NCBI RefSeq assembly: GCF_024586455.1
Contig: NC_065923.1
Span: 66,003,076-66,067,075, forward strand
Source: Bactrocera neohumeralis
Lineage: Eukaryota; Arthropoda; Insecta; Diptera; Tephritidae
DNA: 64,000 nt
Reading direction: 5' to 3'
Part shown: positions 1-13,267 of the stretch, in pieces
How positions within the stretch are numbered: position 1 is the first letter of the stretch
How the letters are laid out: the number at the start of each line of letters is the position of its first letter
The notes under the pieces: generated by a model
What the model was told of the DNA's origin: nothing
The model's input: the letters and a program-made list of their open reading frames with translations, nothing else
Database searches by the model: none
Program-made: the position numbers and the translations under genes

Positions 1-3000
1 GCTTAAGCGGTTCCAACGATCGGCTTTGCCACCAAATGCCTTCAGGAAAGTTGACTTGCAATACAGGAATATTTGTATGTATGTGTGTGTGTGTAAAAAG
101 ATAAGTATGTGCGCATGCAACACATAAGTCACTTTGCTTGCCACACGACATGCTCGCTAGCTGCTTGCCACTTGCATTAAATGCGATTGCATGCATTAAG
201 TAAAATGCACAAATACAACAACAGTAGCAACAACAAAAAGGCAGTGCATCAAAAATGCTTACCACTGCCAAGCAGTTTGGTGGCAACAAAAGGCGTTGGC
301 GTCATACTACCAACAACGCAAGCTCGAAATGCCGCGAGCATGCTTGCCACACTATGCAGCAAGTTGACACCTTCTGCACCCTTTTTTGGCAGTATTGCCT
401 TTGTTTGCTGTTGTTGTAGCTGACATGTTGAAATGTTCATTTTTGAGGCACACACGCACAAGCAGATATAAACGTGCCACAAGGCGTTTGGCTTTTTGCA
501 TGCTGCAACGAAAACCAAAAAGCTTCATATGAATGACATGACACAACAACAAAAACAACAATACAACGCTTTTAGCAGCCGCAATGACGACTTAACTTGG
601 TTGCAAGCAGCGGAAGGATATGCAGCAGCCAGCAAGGCGACTCATTTACTTCAACTTGCCAAAAACAACAACAAAGCATGTTGCAATTCATTGTGCGCAT
701 AAGTATACATATGTATATGCATAGCCACTTTAACCGTTATTTATATGTATATGTTGAATTTATATATATGTATACGCCACCTTTCATATCCGCTGCCTTT
801 TAAGCTCCTTTACTCTTCTGCTTTGCTTTGCTGCCGCAAATTTTGTTGCATCTTATGCGCATTAATGCCGTGTGGCATCATTGGCTTTTAACGCTTAAAT
901 AAGCTTAATTGAATTTTCTTCTTTCATGCAACCGGCATGTGTTGCAATACGCCACTTATATGAAATTATGTGTGAGTACATGTGTATGTATGTTGCACGC
1001 TTATGTTATAAGAGGGACTAAAAGATTTTCATCTCTCTTCCTAAGTGCCTTGGATTTGTTAATTAAAAACGAATTTCTTTTGTGCATTTAGAATAACGGT
1101 ATGAGCATGCAACATTGCAGAATTGCAAGTAATCAGGCAGTTATCGATAACTTTTTGATGAGTCGCTTTAATTATTAGTAGGAAACAAAGAAATTATAAT
1201 TTTGTTATAGTTTCAGACCATCAAAACTTGCATAAATAATTTTTATTTAAATTATCTTATTTTGTTTGTTTTAATAATAAAGTGTTTATTGTAACTTTAT
1301 TGAAGTTTTTATTTTTAAATTTTTTTTGCCTTTTAAAAACTTTGTTTTTAAAGATTTTTTGTAATATTATTTCTATCGTATAATTAAATTTTCCAATTTT
1401 TTTTATAAAAAATATTATTCTTTAATCTCAATATTTTTACTAATTTTTTATTCTTTAATAATATTAAATAATACTAAATAAATAATTTTCTAAGCATCAT
1501 ATTTAAAAAGCAATACAATTTATTTTATATAATTTTAACTAAAAACTTCATAAATTCATATTATATATTTCTTTGTAATTTTTATATTTTTTTTTTGTTA
1601 GTTAAATTTATTATTAATTTTTTTAACTTATTTAATTAAAATTAATAAATTTTTTGTTACACAAATTTTTGTTATATGTTTATATAATAAAATAAAAAAA
1701 TGTATGTGAAAGGTTTTTGATAACAAAATTTCATTCATTTTATAAAAAATCGTTTTAAAACCCCTAATTTTAGTAAAGCTAAGTTGTTGAAATTATAGTG
1801 GGCAATTATTATTTAATTCTTCTTTTCTTTTTACTTTAAAAAATATTATTTTAAATTTGTGTATGACTTAATTTGACTTCTTTCGTCATAAAATATGAAA
1901 AATATATGCTCTCACATACACAAATATATGCTTCGAGATCCTTTAATGCAACCACCAAAATCACAACTTCACCCAGGCGCATCAACTAAGGGTTAATCCT
2001 TTCCGCATATCAACCAATGCAACAAATCTAATTAGCTTGTTGCACAACCGCATCTAATTAAGGCTACCTAAAAGTATTGCAGTGCTCTTTGCGAAAAGTA
2101 ATCACAACAACAGCTAAGCAAAGCACATATGGCAATAAAAGGAAAAGCTGAAAGGAATAGAAATTTACGAAAATCATTAAACCAAAACACAAGCAGGAGG
2201 CAAGTTGAAAAAATTGCAAACGTCAGCTTAATTTGCTGCACCAACAAAACAAAAACAAAACACAAACCAACAACAAAAAGAAGTAAGGCTGCCTGTTGCG
2301 TTTCAAGTGGCTTCATTGCCTCATTTGAACGTTGTTTTATTATTAAGAATCCTTTTTTTTGTGTTTTCAAAAGTTGTATGCACCCGCACAGCTGTAATAC
2401 ATACACACAGGATTATTTGTGCAACTTGCAATTTAGCCAACCAACCGTTGTCGCATTTAGAGCAATGCAGCAATTCAATCGTGTGCGATTGCTTCATTGT
2501 AATAGTGAAGTCATGAGGAAAATTCCATTATTGCAGTGCATAATACTCGGAGGTATGTACCACATATAAGGTGCATACGAAAATATATATAGTATTTGTG
2601 TGGACTTGCTTAGCAGCATCCATACAGAATATATATACGATAAGAAGAATAAGAATGCAGAGAAATGAAGCATTCAATATAAATATTTATTACAAGATTA
2701 TATTATATATATAGATATATATATGTTCTCTTTCTTATATCTTATTTTATTTTATTAATTTTTTCTTGTAATTATATAATTTTTTGGATATATCCCAAAA
2801 GATGGTTTTGCTCTTTATATGCAAAACTTGAACACTTGTTTCTTTAATGATAAACTTTTTCGTGCTAACCTAATTGTTTGTCCCACTGTGCTGCGATTCA
2901 AAGAAACACAAAAGAAGAAAAGTTTGAGGTTGCTATTTATTAAAGTAATTGGTTTGTATTAAATAAAACTTGAGTATTCATTGTCTAAGTTTCGAATTAA

Positions 3001-4185
3001 AGAAACAAATAAGAATCAGAGCGAAAACTTTTAGCTGTGGATACATTTGATACTTGGAAATCTTACACTTAAAAAATAAATCAGATTCCAAAATTCTCAA
3101 GATACTATTACAGTAACCCCAAAAACAGAACCAAATAAATAAAAAATAACTTAGTATTTAATATTCTAATTTGTAAGATCCTCCCACAACTAATGATACT
3201 TGTTGCTTGAGCTTATGCTTTTTATGGCCTGTAAACTTTGATTTATTAACCAAGCTAAGGATTCTACAGACTTTCAGCGGCCATCTCATGAACTATACAA
3301 CTAGTTTTATTTTTTTGCCAATTTCTACATGAGAAAACGTTATTTCATTCTTAGTTATAGAGTTGGGTCGAACAAGTTGGGCGCAAATAATAATTTTTGT
3401 TGTGATTTTTTATGTGAGAATTCTTATATGAAAAATGCTTAGATAAATTTGGATATACAATGATTTTATAAGACTTTTCATTTATTTTTATTAAATCTTT
3501 GTTTTCGTTTCAACATATGTTCTATACATTACACAAATCAGAAAACATGAATAATAACTATCAGTTTTGTTTTCAGAGTAAGAAGTAAACAGAGAGGTAG
3601 TGTCGAAAAGCTATGTTACATCTCAATTAAATGGCTTTTATGAGCTTTACCTTTATAATTTTCCAGGATCAGCAATAAACTGCCATAATGGTATTATTTA
3701 ATCAATCTTGATAACTTTAAAAGATCACTTTTGGAACCGCTCTCTCTATTTCTCACTATAATTTCTTAAATTATCCAAAAACTTGTCCAAATTTTTTTTT
3801 TGTTTCAATATCTTTTTTTTTATTTATTGAATCTGCTTTTTGTTTTAAAGCCTAACAATAAGTTATAAAATTTAAATCTATTTAAAAATTTTGAGCTGTT
3901 TTGGTGATACATTGCTCCTTAGTAGGCATATCTCTTCTTTTAAGGCGTGTTTGATTGCAGGAATGTACCAAAGCAACAAAGGGTTTGGGTGCCGGAGTTT
4001 AGATATATATTTCAATTTGCTGTCTTCTACTTCTTTCTTTATTAGAAATACCAATCTTTATGGATATTTTCATTACGCATGTACCATGGCGAACACGTGA
4101 TTGATCTAAGCATTTTTGATTGGAACCATGTCTATGGAAGTTGAATTCCATACATCTCTCTTTATATAAAAGCACTTTGTTGTCT
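1..4185. other. Gene-free stretch, AT-rich core at 1.14-1.9 kb
   Basis: I see no gene here. The short open frames lack any recognisable domain and lie in CAA/TTG-rich simple sequence. A short (TG)n tract lies near 74-93. An extremely AT-rich block runs from about 1140 to 1900, with poly-T and TTTAAT runs. A (TA)n-like tract lies near 2700-2725. It may be intergenic or intronic; the sequence does not say which. Confidence 0.6.
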
Positions 4186-4188
4186 AGG

Positions 4189-4560
4189 CTAAGTTTGGAG
4201 TTTATATTTAATTTTTAAATTTGCAGCTCTTATCTTCATGCAAATTTTACTCGCTATGTGTTTTCTCCACGTAAGTCTTCTATCGAGGTGAATACCAAGA
4301 TAAGTTACTTCATTCGCTTGGGGTACTAAAATATTATTAATTTTTACTTCCGGACACATTTTTGGTCTAAGCGAAAATGTAACATGCTTACACTTTTGTT
4401 CATTAACATTTATACGCCAGTTGGCTAGCCATTCTTCGTCCAAATGATTGCGGAAATTATCTAACTAGGTACTGATATTTGCTCCTATCTTGAAGTTCGT
4501 CAGCATATCATGAACAATGTCTTCATTATTTGGGGCTCTGTGGTTACCTAGGAAATTTTG
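4189..4560 (-). mobile_element. Jockey-like non-LTR reverse transcriptase remnant
   Basis: Minus-strand decaying fragment of a non-LTR retrotransposon ORF2. The open part (4189-4443) contains the C-terminal half of the reverse transcriptase palm/thumb region typical of Jockey-clade elements: a WLANWRINVNEQKCKHVTF block, then VTYLGIHLDRRLTWRKHI. Reading the same frame upstream gives DNFRNHLDEEW interrupted by one TAG, and further upstream FLGNHRAPNNEDIVHDML up to about 4560. The catalytic YADD box is not found where it should be, so there is a deletion or the copy starts downstream of it. No intact protein can be made. The clade assignment rests on motif resemblance only. Confidence 0.8.
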
Positions 4561-6060
4561 AACTATAATACTGAACTTTTGTAGGTTTAGATAAATCCAC
4601 TTTTGATATTTGTTTAACCTTAAAATATTACGCATAATTCCTCACACATTTTCGGTAAAGAGCCTGAGTTCATATACTGATGTTAGTATATACGCAAAAG
4701 GGGCACAGAACTGCAATCATGACTGGGAAAAAAATTTTCTAACTAATAAGGCGATAGCTGATCAAAATTTCAGTAATACAAATATCATAAAAATAAGAGC
4801 ACATTAATATCAATATTTTTATGAATGAATTCGTGTTTACGGTTTTTTGTTTTTATCTTTTACAACATTTTTTTTCAGATATTTAGTGTAAACTTCCATT
4901 TTTATGTGCCATATTCAAAGGCTTATGACACTGAGCTATTTCTTACTCTATATGGTTGAGGTTTTTTCCATAGCAAAACCTTACAAAAATCATGCTAGAG
5001 AGAGAGAGATCCACGCTCTAATCCATTCCTAGCAAGTAATCCAAAATAAATCAGCCTTATATTATAAGAAAGATTGTTCTTCTCATATTCATGCTCACGA
5101 ATTACTACCTCTAGCGTAATAGTAACTAATATGTCTTTTTTGTGAAGAAGAGCCGATGTGTTCTGTAATTGGCTCCTCGCACAGACGTACTAAACTCAGT
5201 CAATTGTCTCCACTTTCTGAAAATCAGCTATCCAGGGCAGAAAACTGGTCCGAAAATATCTAAAAAATAATACAATATTAACAAACAAAAAGTGTTATAC
5301 TTGTAGAAGGCTTTAATATAACTATATTTCGAATGGAAAAAACTAAAAATATTAGAATATGTACTGAACATAGGATAAACATCAAAAGCTTTTTGGCAAA
5401 CAAATAATTGGCTAAGAAATATTTTAGAATAGAAATGCCTTAGATTAGCAGACATAAATATTTCGGAGATATTCTATTTAAATATAGTTTTGAGTAGCAA
5501 GCTAAAAGTCAGAAAAAGTAAAGCATTAAACCAAGAGTGCCAAACATAGGGAGTTTTGGAAACCCATTAAAGAAATTTTATAATGAGGTTTTCATTAATG
5601 TTTAATCCAATTGAGCTCAGTTTACATATATATAGATAAATGCTGTTTGGCTTAGTGGGTCACAACTTTAAAGGTCCGTTGAAAATTATTTACTACATAT
5701 TTAAAGTTCGTATCTTATTTTCAGAAAAAAAATAGTATTGCATATTACTCGGCTGGAATAAGTTGAGCGTTCAAAATTTCCTACTCAATTTACAACTTGT
5801 CTTACCTAGTTTATTCATAGACATAATGTAAAATAGCCTTCCAATTTTCGACTACTTCCCCACGAAAAACATATACTCAAGGCAGCTGGTTTTATATCCA
5901 CATTTATTTGATAGGTAATAAAGATGCCCAAATCCTTTTACAATACGCTTAAAAATTATGGTAATTTCTGCAGGAGTTTTTAATACAAATTTTACGACCT
6001 AACAATACCGGGCCTACAGTTGGCGGAAAAAGTTCGCGCAACTAACTATTATACGCTTTG
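4561..6060. other. Gene-free stretch
   Basis: No supported gene. The sequence is AT-rich with scattered stops in all frames. A short GA tract (AGAGAGAGAGA) lies near 4996-5008. I see no transposon motifs or inverted repeats here. Confidence 0.5.
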
Positions 6061-6220
6061 TGAGCAATTTTTTTACGACTTTCCAATAAAACGCTAAAAC
6101 TTTTGCATAATTACGTAATCAAATCGCAAGACAAGTGAAGCAATTGCACTGGGCCTGTGCAAAAAAAACAGCTGTTCCAAAAATATGCATATATTTTTCA
6201 CGGCCCGTTGGAAATTTCTT

Positions 6221-6260
6221 AAATTTGCACTATAAAATTAAAATTTGCACTATAAAATTA
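6221..6260. repeat. Perfect 20-bp tandem duplication containing TATAAAA
   Basis: Positions 6221-6240 and 6241-6260 are identical 20-mers, AAATTTGCACTATAAAATTA, placed head to tail. Each copy carries a TATAAAA box-like core. The flanks (6340-6500) are less AT-rich than their surroundings. This could be a recent replication-slippage duplication or a duplicated TATA region. I see no initiator or open frame downstream that would make it a promoter. Confidence 0.9.
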
Positions 6261-6858
6261 TATGGAAAGTGGCTCGTAAATGTCAACAGCGAAAGTGCAA
6301 TAAATTTAAAATTTCGCAAAAGTTGTAAAATAGGCCGAGCAGTTGTACCCGAGTGAATGGATCAGCGCTGCAATAACAAGCGTGGAAAAGGGTGGCGTGG
6401 AAAGCCGCTGAAATGTCAAAATTGACAAGCCTATAGCCGCGCAGCAGTGCCGAGCTGAGTGACAGCGGGTTGTTCAAATGATGCGCAACGGCTGGGCGAA
6501 TTGACTGCTTGCAACAGTAACAATATAATTAGTTATGCTTCAATAAGAATTTTCGCAAACATAAAAAAGTTGTAAAATTATTTTGCATACAGTGTGAAGG
6601 GAAGGGAAGTGAGCGCATAGAGAGGCAGAGTGGAGTGACATAAATATAGAGAAATGTTGTAGTGATTTCAAGGTGGTTCTTTGGGTGGTAGACTTGGATA
6701 AGTCAACTTCTGGGCGTACATTTTTTCGTTATTCCACAAAATGGGTGCGTTTAAGAGCTGCTATGGAAACCCCAAACACTTATCTGCTGTAATTTTTATA
6801 GCAGCGAGATTCGCACTTATTCCTCAGCCATGTCGGAATTTAGCTTCAAGTTTTTTTT

Positions 6859-6890
6859 TCTCTCTCTCTCTCTCTCTTTGTCTCTCTCTT
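6859..6890. repeat. (TC)n microsatellite
   Basis: A nearly pure TC dinucleotide run, interrupted once by TTTG, follows a run of T. It is a simple sequence repeat; no function is implied. Confidence 0.95.
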
Positions 6891-7040
6891 ATAGAATGTA
6901 TATTTATTGCGACCTTATAGCTTAACTGGTGCTAAACTTCTGGAATATTTCTTAAAATTAATCATCCTTAGACAAAGGGCTAGATATATTTTAAGTTGTC
7001 AGATCGCTACAGAGAAGTGACAGAGCAAAGCTCAATATCA

Positions 7041-7640
7041 TATAGGATGATCCATTTCAAGGTTTCCTATTTTTTTTTTTTTAAAGAAAAACACAGACAT
7101 TTCAAATTTATTGGAGAATGTATATTATCATTCGAAAGAATATTATTTGCCATTTATTTTTTGAAGATTATCTCTTTTAAATGTTGGCCGCGGCTACGTC
7201 TCAGATGGTCTATCTGTTGAGCCCAAAACATAAAATTACCTGCTCACCGAAGTGTTATCTCCATAAATCCATTGATTCATGCGATGTTTGGAAAGTGGCA
7301 CTGTTTGCAGCTTCAATTTCAGATATCAAATAATCTGTTATCATGGTGCGATAATGGCATCATAAATATGGAACTATGGACCGATGATTGCACTGGATCA
7401 CAAACCAGACCAAACAGTTGTTAATTCTGTATGGGATGGTAGCCCTTGAATCTCTTCAGGTTGCTCTTCGTCCCAAATGTGGCAATTTTGCTTGTTTACA
7501 TATCCATTGAGCCAAAAATAGGCCTCATGGCTGAACAAAATTTGGCTTGAGAGCCCATAGAGCGATGCGATGCCGCTTGAGAGGGCCGAGCGACTTCAGT
7601 TCTTGCACAAGCTGTATTTTGCACGCTTTCAATATTTCTC
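7041..7640 (-). mobile_element. Tc1/mariner-like element, copy 1, internally deleted
   Basis: Minus-strand broken copy of a Tc1/mariner-superfamily element. The terminus at 7041 (TATAGGATGATCCATTTC, then a T-rich tract and AAAGAAAAACACAGACATTTC) matches, inverted, the right end of copy 2 at about 11170-11217. The transposase can be read in pieces: AYFWLNGYVNKQNCHIWDEEQ (catalytic-core entry), then an SATFQTSHESMDL segment, then a direct jump to the C-terminal WAQQIDHL region near 7190-7230. The block joining these in copy 3 is missing. The first catalytic block, expected as S-D-E-A-H-F, reads S-H-E-A-Y-F, so the first Asp is lost. The right boundary is uncertain. Confidence 0.75.
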
Positions 7641-10639
7641 ACTAATTTTTACTCCTTTGAAACAATTTATTAGAATATGAATAATATCGCTATACACGAC
7701 TAGATATTTATGCACAATTAGTGCTATTGGTTCTCTCAGTTCAGTTAAGTCTAATATAAAATATTTCCTTGGCTTTATAGGCAATATAGCCGTATGCGAA
7801 AGAGTATATTATTGTATTTTCTTGACTATTTTGCTGGTGCACTTTGTTGTCAAGAAGCATTTTGCGCGGAGTGCGTTTACTATGTGTAAATTCTGGTTGA
7901 AAGTTGGAAAGATGCTGTAAACTAGAGATTGAAATGATTATTTTAAGCGAGTGACCGTTCAAGCTATATTATAGCTCTCCTTCTCTAACCTGGTTGTACT
8001 TTCACTTATTAAACTCGCTTTCTTACCATGCAGGAATATTAAGATGCTTTCCGACCGTTTAATTAAAGAGAATTCTCTGAAGACCTTCGATGACATGCAA
8101 ATTACTTACTTCTCGATAAATTTCGATTTTTACTAGGCAGAATTTACATAGTACATCGAAAAAGACAATAATCCGCACATAGCAAACAGCCGGAACTGAT
8201 TATAAATGCAACGAGTTGAAATAAAAACTCACTAATGAAACGTTTAAACGGCGAAATAGGTAATAAAGTTGAAAATTGATGCCTGGCCGATGGCATTTGA
8301 AATATTTGACATTTCGAAATGATGATGCGATGCATGTAAAACTGATGATAACAGACACAGTGTTAAAGGAAATCAGTTTCTGGGTTAAGGGTTTTCGTTG
8401 CGGGAATATGTGTGGCGAATTTGTTTCGTTTTTTATCGGAGGCTGCCTACACCAATTTGTTACTGATACTTCCGTCGCAGGTCGTTTGCATATCGATGTC
8501 AAATTATTACTTCTCGCGGCACCCAAATGAAAATCACACCAACAAACATACCCACGTATACTGAAAGGAGGCTAAGTGCAGGAAAAACATGTTTCCAGTT
8601 TATTAATTCGCCAATTGACAAGTTATTGCAAATTGAAATGAATATAGCCACGAGCGGGAATTATTCGTATCGCTTTTTTGTTTTGTTATTGAATCCGAAA
8701 TGTATGCAATGGTTTTTTGTTTGCTCCCTATTGTTGCTGCTGTCAAATAATTTTGAGTATCGAGACACGTTTTATGCATTCAAGTGGAAAATACGCGAAC
8801 AGGCAGCCAGAGGCCAGGCGTACTTTGCATATGGCAAATTGGCACGAGCGGACAAAAAAAAGGTGGCATATCGTCAGAGACAACAACCCCCAACGCCTAA
8901 AAGCATGTTGATATAAATGTGTGTGTTTGTAGGTTGTGCGCTAGTATTGAGCGAGTATCGAGTTATTTTAGTAGGTAATGCGTCGATTTCAATTACTTGT
9001 TCTACACTTCCACTTTCAATTACTATTTCTGTTTTGATTTTTATATTATAATGTATATTCCGTTTTCCCCCTCTATTGTCACCTCTGTACGCCCTTGCAG
9101 CAAACAACTCAATAAAATTTAAATTTACTTGTTCAGCAACAATCGGCGCATATTTGTGTTGTCTTTACACACACATATGCATATGGTGATTACGTGCGTG
9201 TCCTTTGTCCTTTGCCTGCTTGAGCACTCGTTGGTATGACACGCTGACACATGCTCATAAATTTCACACTTAATGGGGCAAAAAGTGCGAGAAAAATGCG
9301 CCAAAAATTTATATGCGAGTCCGTAATACGAAACAAGATCGGCAGCGCTGAAATACACATATATGCATATATATGTCTGCATGTGTGTCTCCTACTTATA
9401 TATGTGTTTCGCAGGTTGTCCTCAATGTCCGTCTGGCTATATTCATAGCAGAGTCTCTTCACGCGTCTTCATTTAAATGCTTTGCTTGTAAATCTCACGG
9501 TTTTTGGCGCGCCAAATATGCAACTCACAAATTCCATGTTGCACATCACTCGCAAACGTGCAACACTTCTCCATGCAAGCTTTTTAAGCTCACATCCTTT
9601 CATTACTCGGTTAAGCGCTTGCCCTGGCATTCAATATGAGATCCATTGTGGATACTGCAAATATTTTGAATGTTCGACCAACACTCCAGCTAACGAAAAC
9701 ATCAACAGTGGTGACTAAATAATTTGGAATATGGAAAACAAAGCAAAAGTCGATGGAAGATTTCGTTATTTTATGTGAATTTTTGATCAATAACTCATCA
9801 TTCAACAGTATATAAAAATTTCAAATAGGACATAACATTATTTTTCTCTCACAGAACTTATATCAGGAGTTATGTAAGGCCTTTATATTAAGATATCGAT
9901 GGTTATCCACTAGATGGAGCTATGGTTGAAATGCTTATAAATTCCAAATAAATTATCAAATTTTGTTAAAATTTCAAAATTACAAATAAACTGAGTATAG
10001 TTCACTCTAAAATCTTAAAAAAGCCCAAAAGCTTTCCAAATGTGTTTCGATGTTTAATTTTGGGAGTAGATATACTGGGATACGCCAGTGTGTAGACACT
10101 AATGCATTATTTTGTATTGTGATACCGCATAGATGAGGATAGTTTCCAAGTCAGAAAACCCAAAAAGTTTTAAACCTACTTTTTCAAACACATAAGTCGA
10201 GAATGCAAAAAAGTATAATATTAAAAGTGCGGAATATGATCAAATGGTTTGCTGCGATATTATAATTAAAAAAAATCTGTTTATGCCTGATCAGACAAAG
10301 ACTAACAAACAGGTTTTGTACACCCTACCGGCTTTTTGTCTCTTGAAGCTATTAAAAAACTGGAGGATTTGAAGTATGATGCTCTCAATCTGTGCAAAGG
10401 GAACTCGTTTTCTTGGTTTTTGGCTTGATGACTTTTTACGTAAAAGGTGCCAGCCGGCGACCAGTATAAATAGCCTTCCTGATGAGCTGCGAAGGTTTTC
10501 TTATTTGGTCGCCATCGTGCCTCTAGATTATAATATCAATTTAGGAACAGATCTTTTGATATTTGATTTTGAAAGAATTTGCTTACAAATTTCCCTGTAA
10601 CAGGTGATCCAATAGCCCTTGTAAACAGATCACACGTGA
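7641..10639. other. Gene-free stretch
   Basis: No supported gene. A few open frames of 60-130 codons occur (for example 8527-8916), but they show no domain, no initiation context and no promoter. Their lengths fit chance at this base composition. CATATATGCATATATATGT-type simple sequence lies near 9358-9376. Confidence 0.5.
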
Positions 10640-11217
10640 GTGGTGTCAAGTTGCCATATTATTTTTGTTCAGTATTGTTTGAATGTGGAACTTATGGTAA
10701 ATATAATCGGTCTACTGAGCGTACTATTCACAACAGCATCATACATCTTGAGATCCAGCATTCTTTACTGGATAATATTCGACCGAATAGACCACGTCCA
10801 GCATGCAGTGAAGAAAACATAGCAGCCGTAGCTAAGAGCGTACACGAAAACCGTGGAGAGTCGTTTCGGCGCCATTCGCAGCAATTTGAGTAGATAATTT
10901 TCCGTTTTGGGCTGGTCAATTGGTCACCAAGATCGTGTGATATCACACCGTTAGGCTTTTTCCTGTGGGGATGTATAAGGTCTAAAGTCTACGGAGCAAA
11001 ATATCAGGTCCTTCATTAATTCCAGCCGAAATGCTCGTACGAATCACCGAAAATTGGACGGATGGACCATCTGATACAGAGCCGCATCCAACATTTGAAA
11101 GAGATAATCTTTAAAAATAAATGCCGAAGAATGTTCCCCTTTAAATTTGAAATTTCTGTTTTTTTTCTTTAAAAAAGTAGGCAACATCGAAATAGACCAC
11201 GCTTTATAAAAGGCATA
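10640..11217 (+). mobile_element. Tc1/mariner-like element, copy 2, internally deleted
   Basis: Plus-strand copy of the same family as 7.04-7.64 and 28.28-29.32 kb. The N-terminal DNA-binding part is readable (GTYGKYNRSTERTIHNS, then RPNRPRPACSEENIAAVAKS and RRHSQQ, about 10688-10890). Copy 3 continues into the catalytic core at this point. Here the sequence jumps straight to the pre-C-terminal block (VNWSPRSCDITP-like, out of frame, about 10908-10950), then KSKVYG-like and an N-W-T block ending near 11110. The right terminus (TTTAAAAAAGTAGGCAACATC to TTTATA) is the inverted counterpart of the copy 1 terminus. Both catalytic blocks before the deletion are gone, so it is non-autonomous. Confidence 0.8.
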
Positions 11218-13170
11218 TTTCTCTACTTAGACCCTCCAAAGCAAATAGTGGAAAATATTTTAATATTATTTTTAGACTTCCGACGATATAAATTGATGGT
11301 TTCTTTCGTAAGATCGGATTTATATTTAAAGCTGAATTTCTATATATCTGAAAATAATATACCTAAATCGGCTCTTTATTGTAACAAAATCCGTAATGCA
11401 TCTTAACGTAATGTAAGGGCTATACATACGTCACTTTTTGAAATAAATTTTCTAGAATTTTTTTTTTTTTTTTTAAATCTAATACATTTTTACATATTGC
11501 CGACCTTGTATTTTCACCAACACTGTTATTCTGCTGCAGCCTTGCATAGCTAGTGATTTATTATACTAGAGAACCGAACGCTCAACAAAGACTCGCCCAA
11601 AACAATTCAATTCATTCACACCCAAAATGTGAGTGTTACGCAAAATATACTCATGTAAATAAAGTCCGAATTCGCATATGTAAATGCCACACCCATTCGA
11701 CACTTCAACAAGTGTGGCAACAACAACAACATATACAATGTCATGTGATGTATGGCGAATGAAATGCTTTTAGTTATGCTTTTTGTCACTGAAATATTCA
11801 AAAGTTTGCAAAAAAGTCAGCACTTCTATGACAACAACAACAGTAAAAGTCATTACAACAACATGTTGGAGTGCATATTGCACTTTGCATATTTTCACAC
11901 CAGCAACAATTTACGAGTTTGCATATTTACTAACACACAAGTGTGGTCTTTTTAGATAAATACAGGCAGATCCTTTGGTCAGCTATGAATGTGTGTATCT
12001 GTGTGTTGCAGCATAATTTGAATGAAAACTCCATTAATGTTTCCTGCACTGTCAGCAGGGCGACGATGGACGGCGTTGCAAAGACGCCAAAATATTTAAA
12101 ATTTTACTCAGACTTGGCAATGTGGCAATGAAGTAGAAGAGCAAAAAAAGAAAAGAGAAATGCTAAAGAGGCTGTAGAGATTATACATACAAAAGGTGGG
12201 AATTGAAGGTGATGAGTTTCTAGGTACCTGGTTTCTATACAAGTATTTCGAAAATATCTACGATTGAGTTATAGGGACTGGATTATATACGTAGATTTTG
12301 TACTCATTAAATTGGTGGCCTCATTTAGGTCTCAGAGAAAAAAGCAAAAATACGTTTACTTTCTGCATAAAAACTTTGGTAGCTCAGTTGTGTAGGAAAG
12401 AGGTCCTTATAACACTATAATCGCTTAATGCCTGCTATCGTTGTAATATTCAACTTGTGCAGAAAATTTAATTGCTCTTCTTGTGATAAGATATGTTCAA
12501 GGATTCATATAATCAATAAGATTTAGTCGTGCACAGCGCAGTGGAGCGATTGCGTATCAACGCGGCGGCATGCATATCAAATTTACACTTGCACGAGAAT
12601 TCGAAGAATTAGCAAACCCTATGGTAAAAATTGTGGCAATTATATAAATAATGAATCTATACTGATTTCTATTTCTAGACTAATTACTCTACAATACCTA
12701 GACTGTAAGTCTTCGCCGTTCCGCTGTAAAGTCAACGGAACAAAAAGCACCTAGAAATATTTTCCATCCTCAAATCATCGTTTTCCATCCGATAAAGTTT
12801 CTTCATCTATATTTTCGTCGAAGAAGATGAATCTGCAAATATCTAGTTATCCTAAGCAAAAGCTCTTGTTCGTCTTGTCCAAGGAAATCAAGGACAAAGC
12901 TGAGGAATGAAATCGAATGATAAAGACAGTAGAAGAAACTAATTTGGAATAGTTTAAGTATCCACCTATCTTATATCATGTATTCTTGGAAGAAGTAAAA
13001 GAAGAAGAAACTGTTGCTTTCTAAATGGATTTTCCCGAAGGCAAAGACCCATAGCTCTGAATATAAATCATTTTTTGTAGCTAAGAGATCGCTAAAATTT
13101 CCAACAAAGCATTCATTAGCTGTGTTCTTGGTCTAATCTACCTTAAAAAGGCGTTTTCTCATTGTCTGGT
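11218..13170. other. Gene-free stretch
   Basis: No supported gene. A T-run lies at about 11459-11475. CAACAACAACA tracts occur near 11718-11735 and 11830-11865. Open frames are short and featureless. Confidence 0.5.
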
Positions 13171-13267
13171 TAGCAGCCATCTGCCAGGTAAGTTATGGCT
13201 TACTTAACTCCTACTTTCAGTAAAGAACCTTTGTTGTAACCAGAACTTAACTAGCAGATGGCCGCTG
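13171..13267. repeat. Imperfect hairpin, 28-nt arms
   Basis: The left arm 13171-13198 and the reverse complement of the right arm 13240-13267 match at 23 of 28 positions, with a loop of about 41 nt. The core GCCATCTGC pairs with GCAGATGGC, and AAGTT with AACTT. The whole is about 97 nt, a size compatible with an RNA hairpin (for example a miRNA precursor) or with the ends of a tiny palindromic transposon relic. No target-site duplication is obvious. Confidence 0.6.

Noticed and set aside
2129..2569. 146-codon plus-strand ORF
   Set aside because: Basic, Asn/Lys/Gln-rich product of CAA/AAC simple sequence, no domain.
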